DNA from: Microbacterium hydrocarbonoxydans | GTDB lineage: Bacteria; Actinomycetota; Actinomycetes; Actinomycetales; Microbacteriaceae | Assembly: GCF_000956475.1 (NCBI RefSeq) | Contig: NZ_JYJB01000005.1 | Location: 124,001-188,000, forward strand | DNA length: 64,000 bases | Direction: 5' to 3' | Part shown: positions 23,914 to 32,131 of the stretch, one piece after another | How the letters are laid out: each line of letters opens with the position of its first letter | Position numbering within the stretch: position 1 is the stretch's first letter | Position numbers and translations under genes: made by a program | The notes under the pieces: generated by a model | The model's input: only the letters and a program-made list of their open reading frames with translations | Databases searched by the model: none | Told to the model about the DNA's origin: nothing

Positions 23914-24204
23914 TCAGAGCGCGGGCTTGGTGTCTTTGCCGTCGAGCCAGAGCATGTCCGAGGGATCGGCGTGCGTGCCCTCGGTGCCGACGTGCGTGGT
24001 GCTGATCTTCGGCCCCTTGGTGATGACGTGGACGAGAGCCATGCCGTATCCGCGTGACAGGTCGTAGTCGGCCTTGAGCCATTCGAGGATCGGCGTCGCC
24101 TTGGTGTCCGGTCCGAATCCCTTCTCGGCCGCGAGATCGATGAACTGCCGGGGCGTGAGGCCGGTCTTGGTCTCGATGTTGTCGAGGTACGCCTGGAAAG
24201 TCAT
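23914..24204 (-). CDS. DUF4287 domain protein
   Basis: A 96-residue small protein. MTFQAYLDNIETKTGLTP-type N-terminus, ATPILEWLKADYDLSRGYGMALVHVI and a C-terminal acidic tail match DUF4287, a family of unknown function often found next to small-molecule enzymes. The ATG at 24204 has GGCGGA upstream and fits the family start; a possible ATG six codons earlier was not preferred. It sits between the cupin and DHFR-like genes with 14-19 bp gaps, suggesting one operon. Confidence 0.8.
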   Translation of the reverse strand: MTFQAYLDNIETKTGLTPRQFIDLAAEKGFGPDTKATPILEWLKADYDLSRGYGMALVHVITKGPKISTTHVGTEGTHADPSDMLWLDGKDTKPAL

Positions 24205-24218
24205 TCTGTCCGCCTGTC

Positions 24219-24578
24219 TCAATCGTCGAGGAACGTCTGGATGATCGTGGGAGACGAATGGATGCCGATGATGCGCAGCATCCCGTCGCCCGCATTCGTG
24301 AAGCGATGCGGAACGAACGCGGGTCCGGTGGCGGTGTCACCCGCCTCAGCGAGAAACGTCTCCTCGCCGATCGTGATGCGAGCGGTGCCCTCGAGCACCA
24401 CCCAGGTCTCAGAGTAGGGGTGCCAGTGCATTCCCGGGCCCTGACCGGGCTGATTCTCGACGTAGAAGTACGAGACGTCGGCGCCGTGCTCGGCCCCGAC
24501 GAACCTGCGGCTCGGGCCGTCGCCGATGCGGATCTCCGCCGCGTCGACGACCCCTGCGGAAACTGATGTGCTGTTCAT
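24219..24578 (-). CDS. Cupin domain protein
   Basis: A 119-residue single-cupin beta-barrel. Motif 1, GPGMHWHPYSETWVVLEGTARI, carries the two His and Glu of the metal site; motif 2, AGDTATGPAFVPHRFTNAG, supplies the last His. This suggests metal binding, but the activity is not known. The ATG at 24578 is favoured because it begins MNSTSV just before the domain. It is divergent, over 45 bp, from an ArsR-like regulator that may control this operon (inference). Confidence 0.82.
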   Translation of the reverse strand: MNSTSVSAGVVDAAEIRIGDGPSRRFVGAEHGADVSYFYVENQPGQGPGMHWHPYSETWVVLEGTARITIGEETFLAEAGDTATGPAFVPHRFTNAGDGMLRIIGIHSSPTIIQTFLDD

Positions 24579-24623
24579 GAGCCCAGTCTCGACAGAGCCG
24601 TGCCGAGCACCTAGAGTTTCGAT

Positions 24624-25646
24624 GTGGATCGAAACTCGCCGGTCGAGGGGATCGAGCATCCGGACCATCGCGTGGAGTTCGAGCTCTCACCTGGTGACAT
24701 CCAGGCCGTGCGATTCGGGGTCTCCCCCGGCCACGAGCTCGCGCATGCCGTGCGCGTGCTGCTGCGACCTCAGCAGCATCCGCTGCAGTGGGGCTGGTTG
24801 CGCTCCGCGCGCGAGAGGCTTCCCCGCGAGAGCTTCGAGCTGCTCGCCGCCGTCATCGGCGACGACGGCTACCTGCCTGACTTCCTCACCGCCGCCCCGC
24901 ACTGGGACATGACCCCGGATGCCGAGCTCGAAGCCCTGCGCACCGCCGACATCGCACCCATGCGGGTCGACCTCGGGAAGATGGTGCTCCGCTCGAGGGG
25001 AGCGCGCCAGGCGGCGCTGCGCAGGATGCAGGATGCCCCGGCCCGCGCGCGCTCCCTGATCGCCGACGCGTGGGCGGAGCTGTGGGATGCCGCGCTCGCG
25101 CCGGTGTGGCCGCAGCTGGAGCGGCTTCTGCGCGCCGACATCGCGGTGCGCGCGCGGGCGATCGCGACATCGGGCATCGCGGGCATGGCCGATGGCCTGC
25201 ACCCGAAGGTGAGCTGGGGCGACGGCGCCGTGCGGGTGTCCCTGCGCAGGCACAGCGAGAACGTGGACTGCCGCGGCAGCGGCCTGGTCCTCGTGCCGTC
25301 GGTCATGTCCTCCTGGGGATGCATGGTCCTCACCGAGCCGCCCGCGCAGCCGACGCTGTTCTATCCGGCACGCGGGGTGACGGCGGGGTGGGCACGGGAT
25401 GCGACCGAGACCGAAGAGGCTCTCGCCGCATTGCTCGGCCCGGCACGGGCAGGCATCCTGCTGTCGTCCGGCAGCGCTCGCACCACCTCGCAGGTGGCGC
25501 AGGATGCCGGTGTCGCCGTGTCGACGGCATCCCACCATCTGACGGTCCTGCGCGATGCGGGGCTGATCACGAGCGAGCGCGACGGCGCGCGCATGCAGCA
25601 TCTGCGCACGCCGCTCGGCGAGGCCATGATCGGCGCAGCGCTCTGA
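24624..25646 (+). CDS. ArsR-type winged-helix regulator (DUF5937-like)
   Basis: A 340-residue protein with a C-terminal winged helix (residues about 255-335): RAGILLSSGSARTTSQVAQDAGVAVSTASHHLTVLRDAGLI, then a basic wing. The N-terminal 240 residues are a helical ligand or DUF5937-like domain beginning VEFELSPGDIQAVRFGVSPGHELAHAV. Such regulators bind DNA as dimers. The GTG at 24624 lies 46 bp from the divergent cupin start, so the cupin-DUF4287-DHFR operon is the likely target. The start could be later. The signal is unknown. Confidence 0.82.
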   Translation: MDRNSPVEGIEHPDHRVEFELSPGDIQAVRFGVSPGHELAHAVRVLLRPQQHPLQWGWLRSARERLPRESFELLAAVIGDDGYLPDFLTAAPHWDMTPDAELEALRTADIAPMRVDLGKMVLRSRGARQAALRRMQDAPARARSLIADAWAELWDAALAPVWPQLERLLRADIAVRARAIATSGIAGMADGLHPKVSWGDGAVRVSLRRHSENVDCRGSGLVLVPSVMSSWGCMVLTEPPAQPTLFYPARGVTAGWARDATETEEALAALLGPARAGILLSSGSARTTSQVAQDAGVAVSTASHHLTVLRDAGLITSERDGARMQHLRTPLGEAMIGAAL

Positions 25647-26105
25647 TCAGCCGGTCACGCCCACCGGGATGATCGGGCGGTGCTCGTAGTACGTCTGCAG
25701 CACCACGGTGGTGCGCGTGCTGACGTTGGCCTCGGTGCGGATGTCGCGCACGAGCTCTTCGAGCGCGCGGGGAGAGGGGACCCGCACGAACAGGATGTAG
25801 CTCGCGTCGCCTGCGATCGAATGGCAGGCCTCGATCGCCTCGAGGTGCTCCAGCAGCTCAGGAGCGTTGTCGGGCTGGGCAGGGTCCAGCGGGGTGATCT
25901 CGATGAAGGCCGACAGCGGAGTGCCCACCTGCTCGGGGTCGAGGATGGCGCGATACCCCGTCACGACGCCGCGGGTCTCGAGGCGCTTGAGCCTCGATTG
26001 CACGGCCGAGACCGAGAGGCCGACAGCGTCCGAGAGCTGAGAGAGCGTCGCGCGCCCGTCACGGGAGACCTCGGCAAGGATCGCGCGGTCGACAGAGTCA
26101 TCCAT
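25647..26105 (-). CDS. Lrp/AsnC family transcriptional regulator
   Basis: A 152-residue regulator. N-terminal AsnC-type helix-turn-helix (DDSVDRAILAEVSRDGRATLSQLSDAVGLSVSAVQSRLKRL) is followed by the RAM/AsnC ligand domain (YRAILDPEQVGTPLSAFIEI; SIAGDASYILFVRV). Such proteins respond to amino acids. It is divergent from the DUF6421 gene, and the 69-bp gap contains a palindrome (26126-26145) that is probably its operator. In actinobacteria, Lrp-DUF6421-SDR neighbourhoods seem conserved, so it likely regulates the genes at 26175 and possibly 27750. Confidence 0.9.
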   Translation of the reverse strand: MDDSVDRAILAEVSRDGRATLSQLSDAVGLSVSAVQSRLKRLETRGVVTGYRAILDPEQVGTPLSAFIEITPLDPAQPDNAPELLEHLEAIEACHSIAGDASYILFVRVPSPRALEELVRDIRTEANVSTRTTVVLQTYYEHRPIIPVGVTG

Positions 26106-26125
26106 ACGTGGAATAATACCTGTAG

Positions 26126-26145
26126 ATTCCGGCATTCACCGGAAT
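26126..26145. promoter_or_regulatory. Operator candidate of Lrp-type regulator
   Basis: ATTCCGG-N6-CCGGAAT is a perfect 7-bp dyad in the gap between the divergent Lrp and DUF6421 genes. Further GGAATA-type half-sites flank it (26110 and 26141), as expected for cooperative Lrp binding. Confidence 0.6.
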
Positions 26146-26174
26146 ATTTCCTGTCAGAACGATCGGAGGTCCCG

Positions 26175-27605
26175 ATGTCCCTCACCACCACCCACAGCAA
26201 CGCTCTCATCGGCGAACCCGAGGTCGTCGAGGACGCCTCGGTCGCCGAGCACTCTGCTGCATGGGTGCAGCTGAAGGACGCCGCGATCGCGATCCGGGAG
26301 ATGCAGGTCAAGGACGGCTCGATCCCCGATGCCGCGCACCACGCCGTCGCCCGCGAGCTCGTCTCCGCGATCGTGTCCGGCATCCGCGCCCTGGCCCCTG
26401 CCTTCCCGCACGATGCCGAGTACCTGGCCGCCTCGATCGTGGACTTCGAGCGCTGGGCCGATGAGGGCTTCGGCGTTCCCGACTTCCTCGACTCGCTCAT
26501 GGCGTTCCAGCCGCAGCGGCACCGGATCGACGGCATCCGTCACCTCGTGGTCTTCCCGATGTACACGCAGAACGGCTCGAGCGACCGTCTTGTCGAGGCG
26601 CTGATCGTCGAGACGATCTGGCCCGAGTTCATCGCGGCGCTCGAGGCCGGCGACTACGGAAACAAGCTCTTCGTCTCGCTGCGCCTGGTCGACTTCACCC
26701 CCGGATACAACACGAATTCCGCCGTGCTGTTCCCCGAGACCGTCGCGATGCGCGAGATCCCCTCGTTCACGTGGGGCGCGATCTTCCAGGACCGCGAGGC
26801 GGCCCGCTACCGTCGCGTCGTGCGCGCCGCTTCCGAGATCACCAACCTCGACCTGCCCGAGCGGGCCGCCGCGATGCTCGACGACCAGGCGCTCACAGAG
26901 CGCGCGTTCGTGATGTGGGACATCATCCACGACCGCACCCACATGCGCGGCGACCTGCCGTTCGACCCGTTCATGATCAAGCAGCGGATGCCGTTCTTCC
27001 TGTACTCCCTCGAGGAGATGCGCTGCGACATGACCGCGTTCCGCGAGTCGGTGAAGATCCAGCGCTCGCTCACCGCGCGCGTCGAGGCCGGCGAGGAGCT
27101 CACCGCCGCCGAGCAGGAGATGCTCGAGCACGCGCCGCTCGTGCAGTACGCCGTGATCTTCGACCGCATCTTCCGCTTCGCGATCACCGGCAACCGTACG
27201 CGCAACTACGACGCGGTCGGCGGCCAGCTGCTGTTCGCCTGGCTGCACCAGCGCGGCGTGCTGCACTGGACCGACACAGCCCTCGCCTTCGACTGGGACA
27301 ACGTGCCCGACGCCGTCGTCGCCCTGGGCGACGCGATCGACGACCTGTACTGGCACTCGATCGATCGCCCGAAGGTCTCGCACTGGCTCGCCGCCTACGA
27401 GCTCGTCCGCGGCACGCTCACCCCGCACCCCGCGTCGCAGTGGGCGCGCGGGCTCTCCGACGAGATTCTCGCGGGAGCTCCCAAGGGATACACGGATGCC
27501 GTGATGGACGACGAGTTCCCGCTGTCGATGTTCTTCGAGACCCTCGACAAGAAGATGAAGCCCGTCATCGAGTCGACCGTCGGCATCCGCGGAACCGACG
27601 ACTGA
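26175..27605 (+). CDS. DUF6421 family protein
   Basis: A 476-residue soluble protein of unknown activity. Characteristic stretches: IRHLVVFPMYTQNGSSDRLVEALI, FVSLRLVDFTPGYNTNSAVLFPETVA, FVMWDIIHDRTHMRGDLPFDPFMIKQRMPFF (His/Asp-rich, possibly metal-binding), YSLEEMRCDMTAFRE (Glu/Asp) and RNYDAVGGQLLFAWLHQ. The HDRTHxRGDLPFDPF and EEMRCD motifs look like candidate metal or active-site residues, but this is only a reading. GGAGGT precedes the ATG at 26175. Its neighbours are the divergent Lrp regulator and a downstream SDR, separated by a strong palindrome. Confidence 0.82.
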   Translation: MSLTTTHSNALIGEPEVVEDASVAEHSAAWVQLKDAAIAIREMQVKDGSIPDAAHHAVARELVSAIVSGIRALAPAFPHDAEYLAASIVDFERWADEGFGVPDFLDSLMAFQPQRHRIDGIRHLVVFPMYTQNGSSDRLVEALIVETIWPEFIAALEAGDYGNKLFVSLRLVDFTPGYNTNSAVLFPETVAMREIPSFTWGAIFQDREAARYRRVVRAASEITNLDLPERAAAMLDDQALTERAFVMWDIIHDRTHMRGDLPFDPFMIKQRMPFFLYSLEEMRCDMTAFRESVKIQRSLTARVEAGEELTAAEQEMLEHAPLVQYAVIFDRIFRFAITGNRTRNYDAVGGQLLFAWLHQRGVLHWTDTALAFDWDNVPDAVVALGDAIDDLYWHSIDRPKVSHWLAAYELVRGTLTPHPASQWARGLSDEILAGAPKGYTDAVMDDEFPLSMFFETLDKKMKPVIESTVGIRGTDD

Positions 27606-27652
27606 CCCACTCCCCTGCCCCCGTCACGCCCGCGATGCGGAAGTGACCTCTC

Positions 27653-27717
27653 GCGGAGGATGTGACGGGCGTCGGAGATTCCCCCGGGAACCCTCCGATG
27701 CCCGTAACATCCTCCGC
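27653..27717. repeat. Large inverted repeat (24-bp arms) between DUF6421 and SDR genes
   Basis: Arms 27653-27676 and 27694-27717 are 24 bp with two mismatches (core GCGGAGGATGT and ACATCCTCCGC), with a 17-nt spacer containing TTCCCCCGGGAA. The hairpin would be very stable. It could terminate the DUF6421 transcript or control the SDR gene, whose ribosome-binding site is about 22 bp after the arm. Confidence 0.85.
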
Positions 27718-27749
27718 AGTGCGTGACACCCGCCGTTGAGGAGGAACCC

Positions 27750-28388
27750 ATGAATGCTGCAGGGCGCACGATCGTCCTCGCCGGCGCGACGAGCGACGCG
27801 GGACTCGTCGCGGCCTCCCGCCTTCTGACCGCCGGTGCGCGCGTGGTCGCGACCGGCCGCTCTGCCGGGCGCCTCGAGCCGCTTCGCGAGGCGGGCGCTC
27901 AGGTAGAGGTCGCCGACGCGACATCTCTCGAGTCGATGGCGGCACTCGCCGCGCGCCTCGACAGTGTGGATGCCGTGATCCCGCTGGTCGGCGGGTGGCG
28001 CGGAGGAGGCGGCCTGTCAGGGCAGACAGATGCCGACTTCGACGCGCTGATGCCGGCGCTCCAGGCCGTGCGTGCCACGAGTCGCGCCTTCGACTCCGCG
28101 CTTCAGGCGTCGGATGCCGGCCGCTTCGCGATCGTGTCGTCGACGGCCGTCGCCCGCCCGCTGGCCGGCGGTGCGAACTACGCCGCGGTGAAGGCCGCGA
28201 GCGAGGCCTGGACGCGTGCGGTCGCACACGGATTCGCGAAGGCTGCTCGGGATGCGCAGCAGCCCCTGCGGGCGGCATCCGTCGTGTTCCGAGTCAAGGC
28301 GCTGGATCCGGAAGCGCTGGCAGCCGCTGCCGTCGCTCTGTGGGACACGGATGCCGCCGAGCTGAACGACACCGTGATCGAGCTGTAG
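27750..28388 (+). CDS. Short-chain dehydrogenase/reductase
   Basis: A 212-residue Rossmann-fold SDR. The dinucleotide motif is degenerate: TIVLAGATSDAGLVAASRLL instead of TGxxxGxG. RVVATGRSAGRL supplies an NADP-type basic residue, and IVSSTAVARPLAGGANYAAVKAASEAW contains the Ser and the YxxxK pair. It is shorter than classical SDRs (about 250). GAGGAGGAA precedes the ATG at 27750. It follows DUF6421 after the palindrome, and the two proteins probably act together under the Lrp regulator; the substrate is unknown. Confidence 0.82.
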   Translation: MNAAGRTIVLAGATSDAGLVAASRLLTAGARVVATGRSAGRLEPLREAGAQVEVADATSLESMAALAARLDSVDAVIPLVGGWRGGGGLSGQTDADFDALMPALQAVRATSRAFDSALQASDAGRFAIVSSTAVARPLAGGANYAAVKAASEAWTRAVAHGFAKAARDAQQPLRAASVVFRVKALDPEALAAAAVALWDTDAAELNDTVIEL

Positions 28389-28551
28389 GCCCAGGCGATC
28401 ATCCGGCGGCGAGCAGACTGAGCCCGTCGAGGTGCGCGAACAGGCCGCCCGCAGGAGTTGAGGCGACCACAACACGCACCCCAGACGCCCGGCTGGTCGT
28501 CGCTGAGCCCGTCGATGCATGCATGGCAAAGCGCCGCCCGCGCCCCCGCGC

Positions 28552-29511
28552 TCACGCGCCCGCGGCAAGCAGCCGGTCGGCCGCGGCCCGCACCAGGCCG
28601 CGCAGCTCCTCGGGGGCCTCGACGACGGTCGTGCCGTCGACAGCCGCGATCACGGCAGGCAGCCAGTCCAGCCTCTCGGCGCGGATGTCCGCGCGGTGCC
28701 AGCCCGCCTGCTCGCCGGCGAGAGGGGTGAGCCTCGCGACGGACTCCGGCAGGTGTCGCCTGATCTCCTCCTGCTCGGCCCGGATGCGCAGCACCACATG
28801 CCACCGGTAGTCGGCATCCGCGAAGCCCCCGACCAGGCGCTCCGCGGCATCCCGCGGCTGCGCGGGAGCGGGGAACGTCTCGATCAGCGCACGCGCGGTG
28901 CGGATGCGGTCGACACGGAAGACTCGCTCGGCCGCGCGCTCGAGGTCGAGTCCCACGACGTACCAGCGGCCGTTCCTGGCGACCAGGTCGTACGGGTGCA
29001 GCACTCGCCGCGACGGCTCGTCAGCAGCGTTGCGGTATCGCATGTCGAGGGCTCGGCGCGTGCGCACGGCGTCGGCGACCGTGAGCAGGATCGACGCATC
29101 CGGTACGTCTTCTGCGGCCGGCGACCGAAGCACGGTGCCGGCGAGCAGTGCATCCAGGCTCCGGGATGCCGTGGGCGGCAGAGACCGCACGATCTTGGCG
29201 AGCGCGGTCCGCGCCGGGAGCGTCTCCCCCTCGTCGGTGGACTGCGCGCGGAGCAGGCTCAGGGCGACCGCGACCGCTTCCCCCTCCTCGAGCATGAGCG
29301 GTGGGACACGGTACCCGGGCGCGATGCGGTAGCCGCCGTAACGGCCGCGTACCGACTCGACCGGAATCTCGAGATCGATCAGCTGTGTCACGTAGCGGCG
29401 GACCGTGCGCTCTCCCACGCCGAGGCGCTCGGAGAGCTCGGCCACCGTGCGGGTCTGGCTCGACTGCAGCAGCTCGAGCAGCTGCAGCACACGGCTGGTC
29501 GTTCCCGTCAT
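28552..29511 (-). CDS. WYL-domain HTH transcriptional regulator (YafY-type)
   Basis: A 319-residue regulator. The N-terminal HTH_11 winged helix (RVLQLLELLQSSQTRTVAELSERLGVGERTVRRYVTQL) is followed by YGGYRIAPGYRVPPLML and a WYL domain containing HPYDLVARNGRWYVVGLD and RVFRVDRI. WYL domains bind ligands, possibly nucleic acids or nucleotides. The gene is divergent from a VOC protein, a frequent pairing in actinobacteria, and a palindrome between them is its likely operator. Starts at 29511, 29520 or 29523 are all possible; 29511 is used because MTGTTSR matches the usual domain start. The 163-bp convergent gap 28389-28551 holds only a CTGAGCCCGTCGA direct repeat. Confidence 0.88.
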   Translation of the reverse strand: MTGTTSRVLQLLELLQSSQTRTVAELSERLGVGERTVRRYVTQLIDLEIPVESVRGRYGGYRIAPGYRVPPLMLEEGEAVAVALSLLRAQSTDEGETLPARTALAKIVRSLPPTASRSLDALLAGTVLRSPAAEDVPDASILLTVADAVRTRRALDMRYRNAADEPSRRVLHPYDLVARNGRWYVVGLDLERAAERVFRVDRIRTARALIETFPAPAQPRDAAERLVGGFADADYRWHVVLRIRAEQEEIRRHLPESVARLTPLAGEQAGWHRADIRAERLDWLPAVIAAVDGTTVVEAPEELRGLVRAAADRLLAAGA

Positions 29512-29529
29512 GAGTCCCATCATCGCGCA

Positions 29530-29554
29530 ATACCGGACAGGAATCGCCCGGTAT
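29530..29554. promoter_or_regulatory. Operator candidate between WYL regulator and VOC gene
   Basis: ATACCGG-N11-CCGGTAT forms a perfect 7-bp dyad centred in the divergent promoter region. Its position, 20 bp from the regulator start and 60 bp from the VOC start, suits autoregulation plus control of the VOC gene. Confidence 0.55.
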
Positions 29555-29613
29555 CTTTCCTAACCTTCTGACGGGCCCGAGATCCCGGGCCGAACATCAC
29601 AAGGAGACGAACC

Positions 29614-30012
29614 ATGCAGCTTGCCGCCACCCGCATCATCACCGACGACGTGGATCGCCTGGTGGACTTCTACGAGCGCATCACCGACCTGAAGGCGGTG
29701 CGACTGCATCCGCTGTTCGCGGAGCTGCGCACGGCATCCGCGACCCTCGCCATCGCGAGCTCCGCCACCGTGCCCCTGCTCGGCGAGAACGCCGCGGAGG
29801 CCGGGGCGAACCGCTCCGTGATGCTCGACTTCCTCGTCGAGGACGTCGACCATTCGGCCTCGTCTCTGCGGTCGGTCGTGACCGAGTTCGTCAGCGGCCC
29901 CGCTGACATGCCGTGGGGCAATCGCTCTCTGCTGTTCCGCGATCCGGATGGCAACCTGATCAACTTCTTCTCCCCGCTCGATGCCGACGCGAGGTCGCGA
30001 TTCGAGCGCTGA
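29614..30012 (+). CDS. VOC (glyoxalase/bleomycin-resistance fold) protein
   Basis: A 132-residue protein of two beta-alpha-beta-beta-beta modules. ATRIITDDVDRLVDFYERI opens module 1, VMLDFLVEDVDHSASSL opens module 2 and RSLLFRDPDGNLINFFSPL closes it, the usual place of a metal-binding Glu/His; here it reads NLINFF, so metal binding is doubtful. AAGGAGA precedes the ATG at 29614. Probably controlled by the divergent WYL regulator. Members serve as isomerases, dioxygenases or drug-binding proteins; the substrate is unknown. Confidence 0.85.
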   Translation: MQLAATRIITDDVDRLVDFYERITDLKAVRLHPLFAELRTASATLAIASSATVPLLGENAAEAGANRSVMLDFLVEDVDHSASSLRSVVTEFVSGPADMPWGNRSLLFRDPDGNLINFFSPLDADARSRFER

Positions 30013-30091
30013 GGGCGCCGGCGGCGAGGATCGTGGCAGTCTGAGACGACGGATGCTGCGGCGTCCAGTCACGTCGACACCGAGGAGTCCG

Positions 30092-30601
30092 ATGAACGAC
30101 CGCGCCGAGACCCCGGCCATCTCCCGCCGCGCCCAGAGCGACCGGCTCAAGGAGCGCATCTATCTGGCGTTCGTGGCGCTCGCCGTGGTGCTCGCACTCG
30201 GGTCGCACGAGGTCACCGCGGCTGATGCGCTGACGACGCTGGCCGTGACGACCCTGGGCACCCTGCTCGCGGTTCTCGTCGCCGACGTCATCTCGCACAT
30301 GATCATGACCGAGCGCACCATGACCCGCGGCGAGTTCGCGCACGCCGTCTTCGCGAGCTTCGGCGCGCTGTCAGCCGTCGCCGTCCCCGTCGTCGCGCTG
30401 CTCATCGCGCTGATCGGCTGGTGGTCGACCACGATCGCGCTGCGCGTCTCGGCCGCGGGGCTCATCCTGTCGCTCGTCGTGATCGGATTCGCCGGCATCC
30501 GGCGCGTGCCGATGACCTGGTGGCAGCGCCTCCTCGCGCTCGGCGCCGAGGCGGTCGTCGGACTCGCCGTCGTCGGGCTGCAGACGCTCGCCCACGGCTG
30601 A
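30092..30601 (+). CDS. Conserved membrane protein, four to five helices
   Basis: A 169-residue protein with a basic N-terminal tail (SRRAQSDRLKERI) and hydrophobic segments AFVALAVVLALGSH, LTTLAVTTLGTLLAVLVADVI, ALSAVAVPVVALLIALIGWW, RVSAAGLILSLVVIGFAGI and LLALGAEAVVGLAVVGLQTL. Between helices 2 and 3 is SHMIMTERTMTRGEFAHAVF. I do not recognise a characterised family. GAGGAG lies just before the ATG at 30092. Its TGA directly abuts the reverse-complement stop of the convergent MFS gene (sequence TGATCA) with no intergenic base. Confidence 0.75.
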   Translation: MNDRAETPAISRRAQSDRLKERIYLAFVALAVVLALGSHEVTAADALTTLAVTTLGTLLAVLVADVISHMIMTERTMTRGEFAHAVFASFGALSAVAVPVVALLIALIGWWSTTIALRVSAAGLILSLVVIGFAGIRRVPMTWWQRLLALGAEAVVGLAVVGLQTLAHG

Positions 30602-32068
30602 TCAGGCGCGGTCGTCGCGGGGAGCCTCGATGCCGTCCGCTCCCGCCCTGCCGCCGCGCGCCGACACCGGGTCGATGGGCGCCGAGGCGTCAGACGGCGC
30701 TGCCTCGGAGGAGGGCGAGGCAGCGGCATCCACCTCGTCCGCCCCCGCTTCTCGGGCGGGAGCGTGCGCGTAGAGATCGGTCAACGTGCGATACGACCTG
30801 GTGAGGAACGCCAGGCCGCCCACGACGACCATGATGAGTCCGGCGAAGAGGCAGATCAGAGCGATGCCGCGGGCTTCTCCCTCGCCCAGCAGCCAGCCCC
30901 ACTGCCGGTCGCCCTCGGGGCTGCGCATGAACGGGATGATCAGGAACTGGGCGATCGGCGCGATCAGGAACGCCGTGACCGGTGCCGCGGCAGCCTCCAT
31001 GGCGGCGGCCACGCCGAACACGCGGCCCTGCCTGTCGAAGGGCACGACCTTCTGGATGATCGTCTGCTCAGCGGCCTCGGCCGGGGGCACGAGCGCCATG
31101 TACATCCACATGCCGACCACGAACAGCGGCCACCACTCGCGCAGCATGAACACCGCCCCGAGCAGCCCCATCGCGATGACGACCAACAGCAGCGTCCGCA
31201 TGGGTTTCGCTCCGAGCCCGAACTTCGCCACGAGTCCCCCGCCGATGAGGAATCCCGTGGACGCGAACGCCAGCGCGAAGCCCCACGTCTGCGCGTCGAA
31301 CAGCGTGAGGCCGTAGGGATCCATGAGCGCCATGTAGACGCCGCCGATGAGGTTGTTGAACGTGGAGAAGATGATGAGCGCGAACAGCCCCGGTGCGAGG
31401 CGGATCGCTTTCACGCTGCCGCGGAAGTCGAGCGCGCTCGAGGCGCTGGGATCGGGCTCGGGTGTTCCCTCGGGGATGCGGATGAACAGCAGATGCACGA
31501 AGGTGAGCGCCATCGCGGCGATCGCGATCACGAGCGTCCACCCCATGCCGAGGAACCCGATGGACAGGCCCGAGAACACGCTCGTCACCAGGAACGCGAG
31601 CCCCTGCACGGTGCCGACCAGCCCGTTCGCGTTGGCTCGCCTGTCTTCTTCGACGAGGAGGGTCACGGTCGTCGAGAGCGCGATGTTGCGCAGCTGCTCG
31701 ATCACCCCGCCGAACAGGATCACGAGCGAGAACAGCCAGAACCACGGCCCGCCGAGGTCGAGCAGCGCCGACTCGGGCTGCCAGAGGTAGAGGATGCCAG
31801 CCACGAGGAACGCCGCTGCGGAGATCACGCTCGACAGCAGCATGACCGTGTGCTTGCGGTGCCGGTCGACGATCGTGCCGAACACCATCGCGAAGAACGC
31901 GATGAACAGCATGTAGGCGCCGCCGATGATGCCCGTGGCGAGCACGGACTGCGTCTCGATGTACACCCAGAACGTGAGGGCGAACCAGAGGAAGCTCGTC
32001 GTCACGTTGGCGATCAGCGTGTTGACGAGGACGTTCGCGAAGGCCGTCTTCGCTGCGGTGCGCTGCAT
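30602..32068 (-). CDS. MFS transporter
   Basis: A 488-residue major facilitator with 12 predicted helices. MQRTAAKTAFANVLVNTLIANVT starts the first helix; the loop 2-3 signature is FAMVFGTIVDRHRKHTVML, and the central loop carries IRIPEGTPEPDP. The layout resembles the MFS_3/enterobactin-exporter-like group, suggesting efflux, but the substrate is unknown. A hydrophilic Ala/Ser/Glu-rich C-terminal tail of about 60 residues is longer than usual. The ATG at 32068 has no ribosome-binding site, while TACCCT lies 6 bp before it, so a leaderless transcript is likely. Divergent from threonine aldolase. Confidence 0.87.
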   Translation of the reverse strand: MQRTAAKTAFANVLVNTLIANVTTSFLWFALTFWVYIETQSVLATGIIGGAYMLFIAFFAMVFGTIVDRHRKHTVMLLSSVISAAAFLVAGILYLWQPESALLDLGGPWFWLFSLVILFGGVIEQLRNIALSTTVTLLVEEDRRANANGLVGTVQGLAFLVTSVFSGLSIGFLGMGWTLVIAIAAMALTFVHLLFIRIPEGTPEPDPSASSALDFRGSVKAIRLAPGLFALIIFSTFNNLIGGVYMALMDPYGLTLFDAQTWGFALAFASTGFLIGGGLVAKFGLGAKPMRTLLLVVIAMGLLGAVFMLREWWPLFVVGMWMYMALVPPAEAAEQTIIQKVVPFDRQGRVFGVAAAMEAAAAPVTAFLIAPIAQFLIIPFMRSPEGDRQWGWLLGEGEARGIALICLFAGLIMVVVGGLAFLTRSYRTLTDLYAHAPAREAGADEVDAAASPSSEAAPSDASAPIDPVSARGGRAGADGIEAPRDDRA

Positions 32069-32131
32069 GATTAGAGGGTAGGCGCGACGTCGGACATCCG
32101 GTAGGCCGCGCACGCCAAATAGACTTGGTCG

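Noticed and set aside
28389..28551. Possible gene in the gap between the SDR and WYL genes
   Set aside because: It contains only a 13-bp direct repeat (CTGAGCCCGTCGA) and TGCATGCATG; no frame has a start signal or recognisable product.
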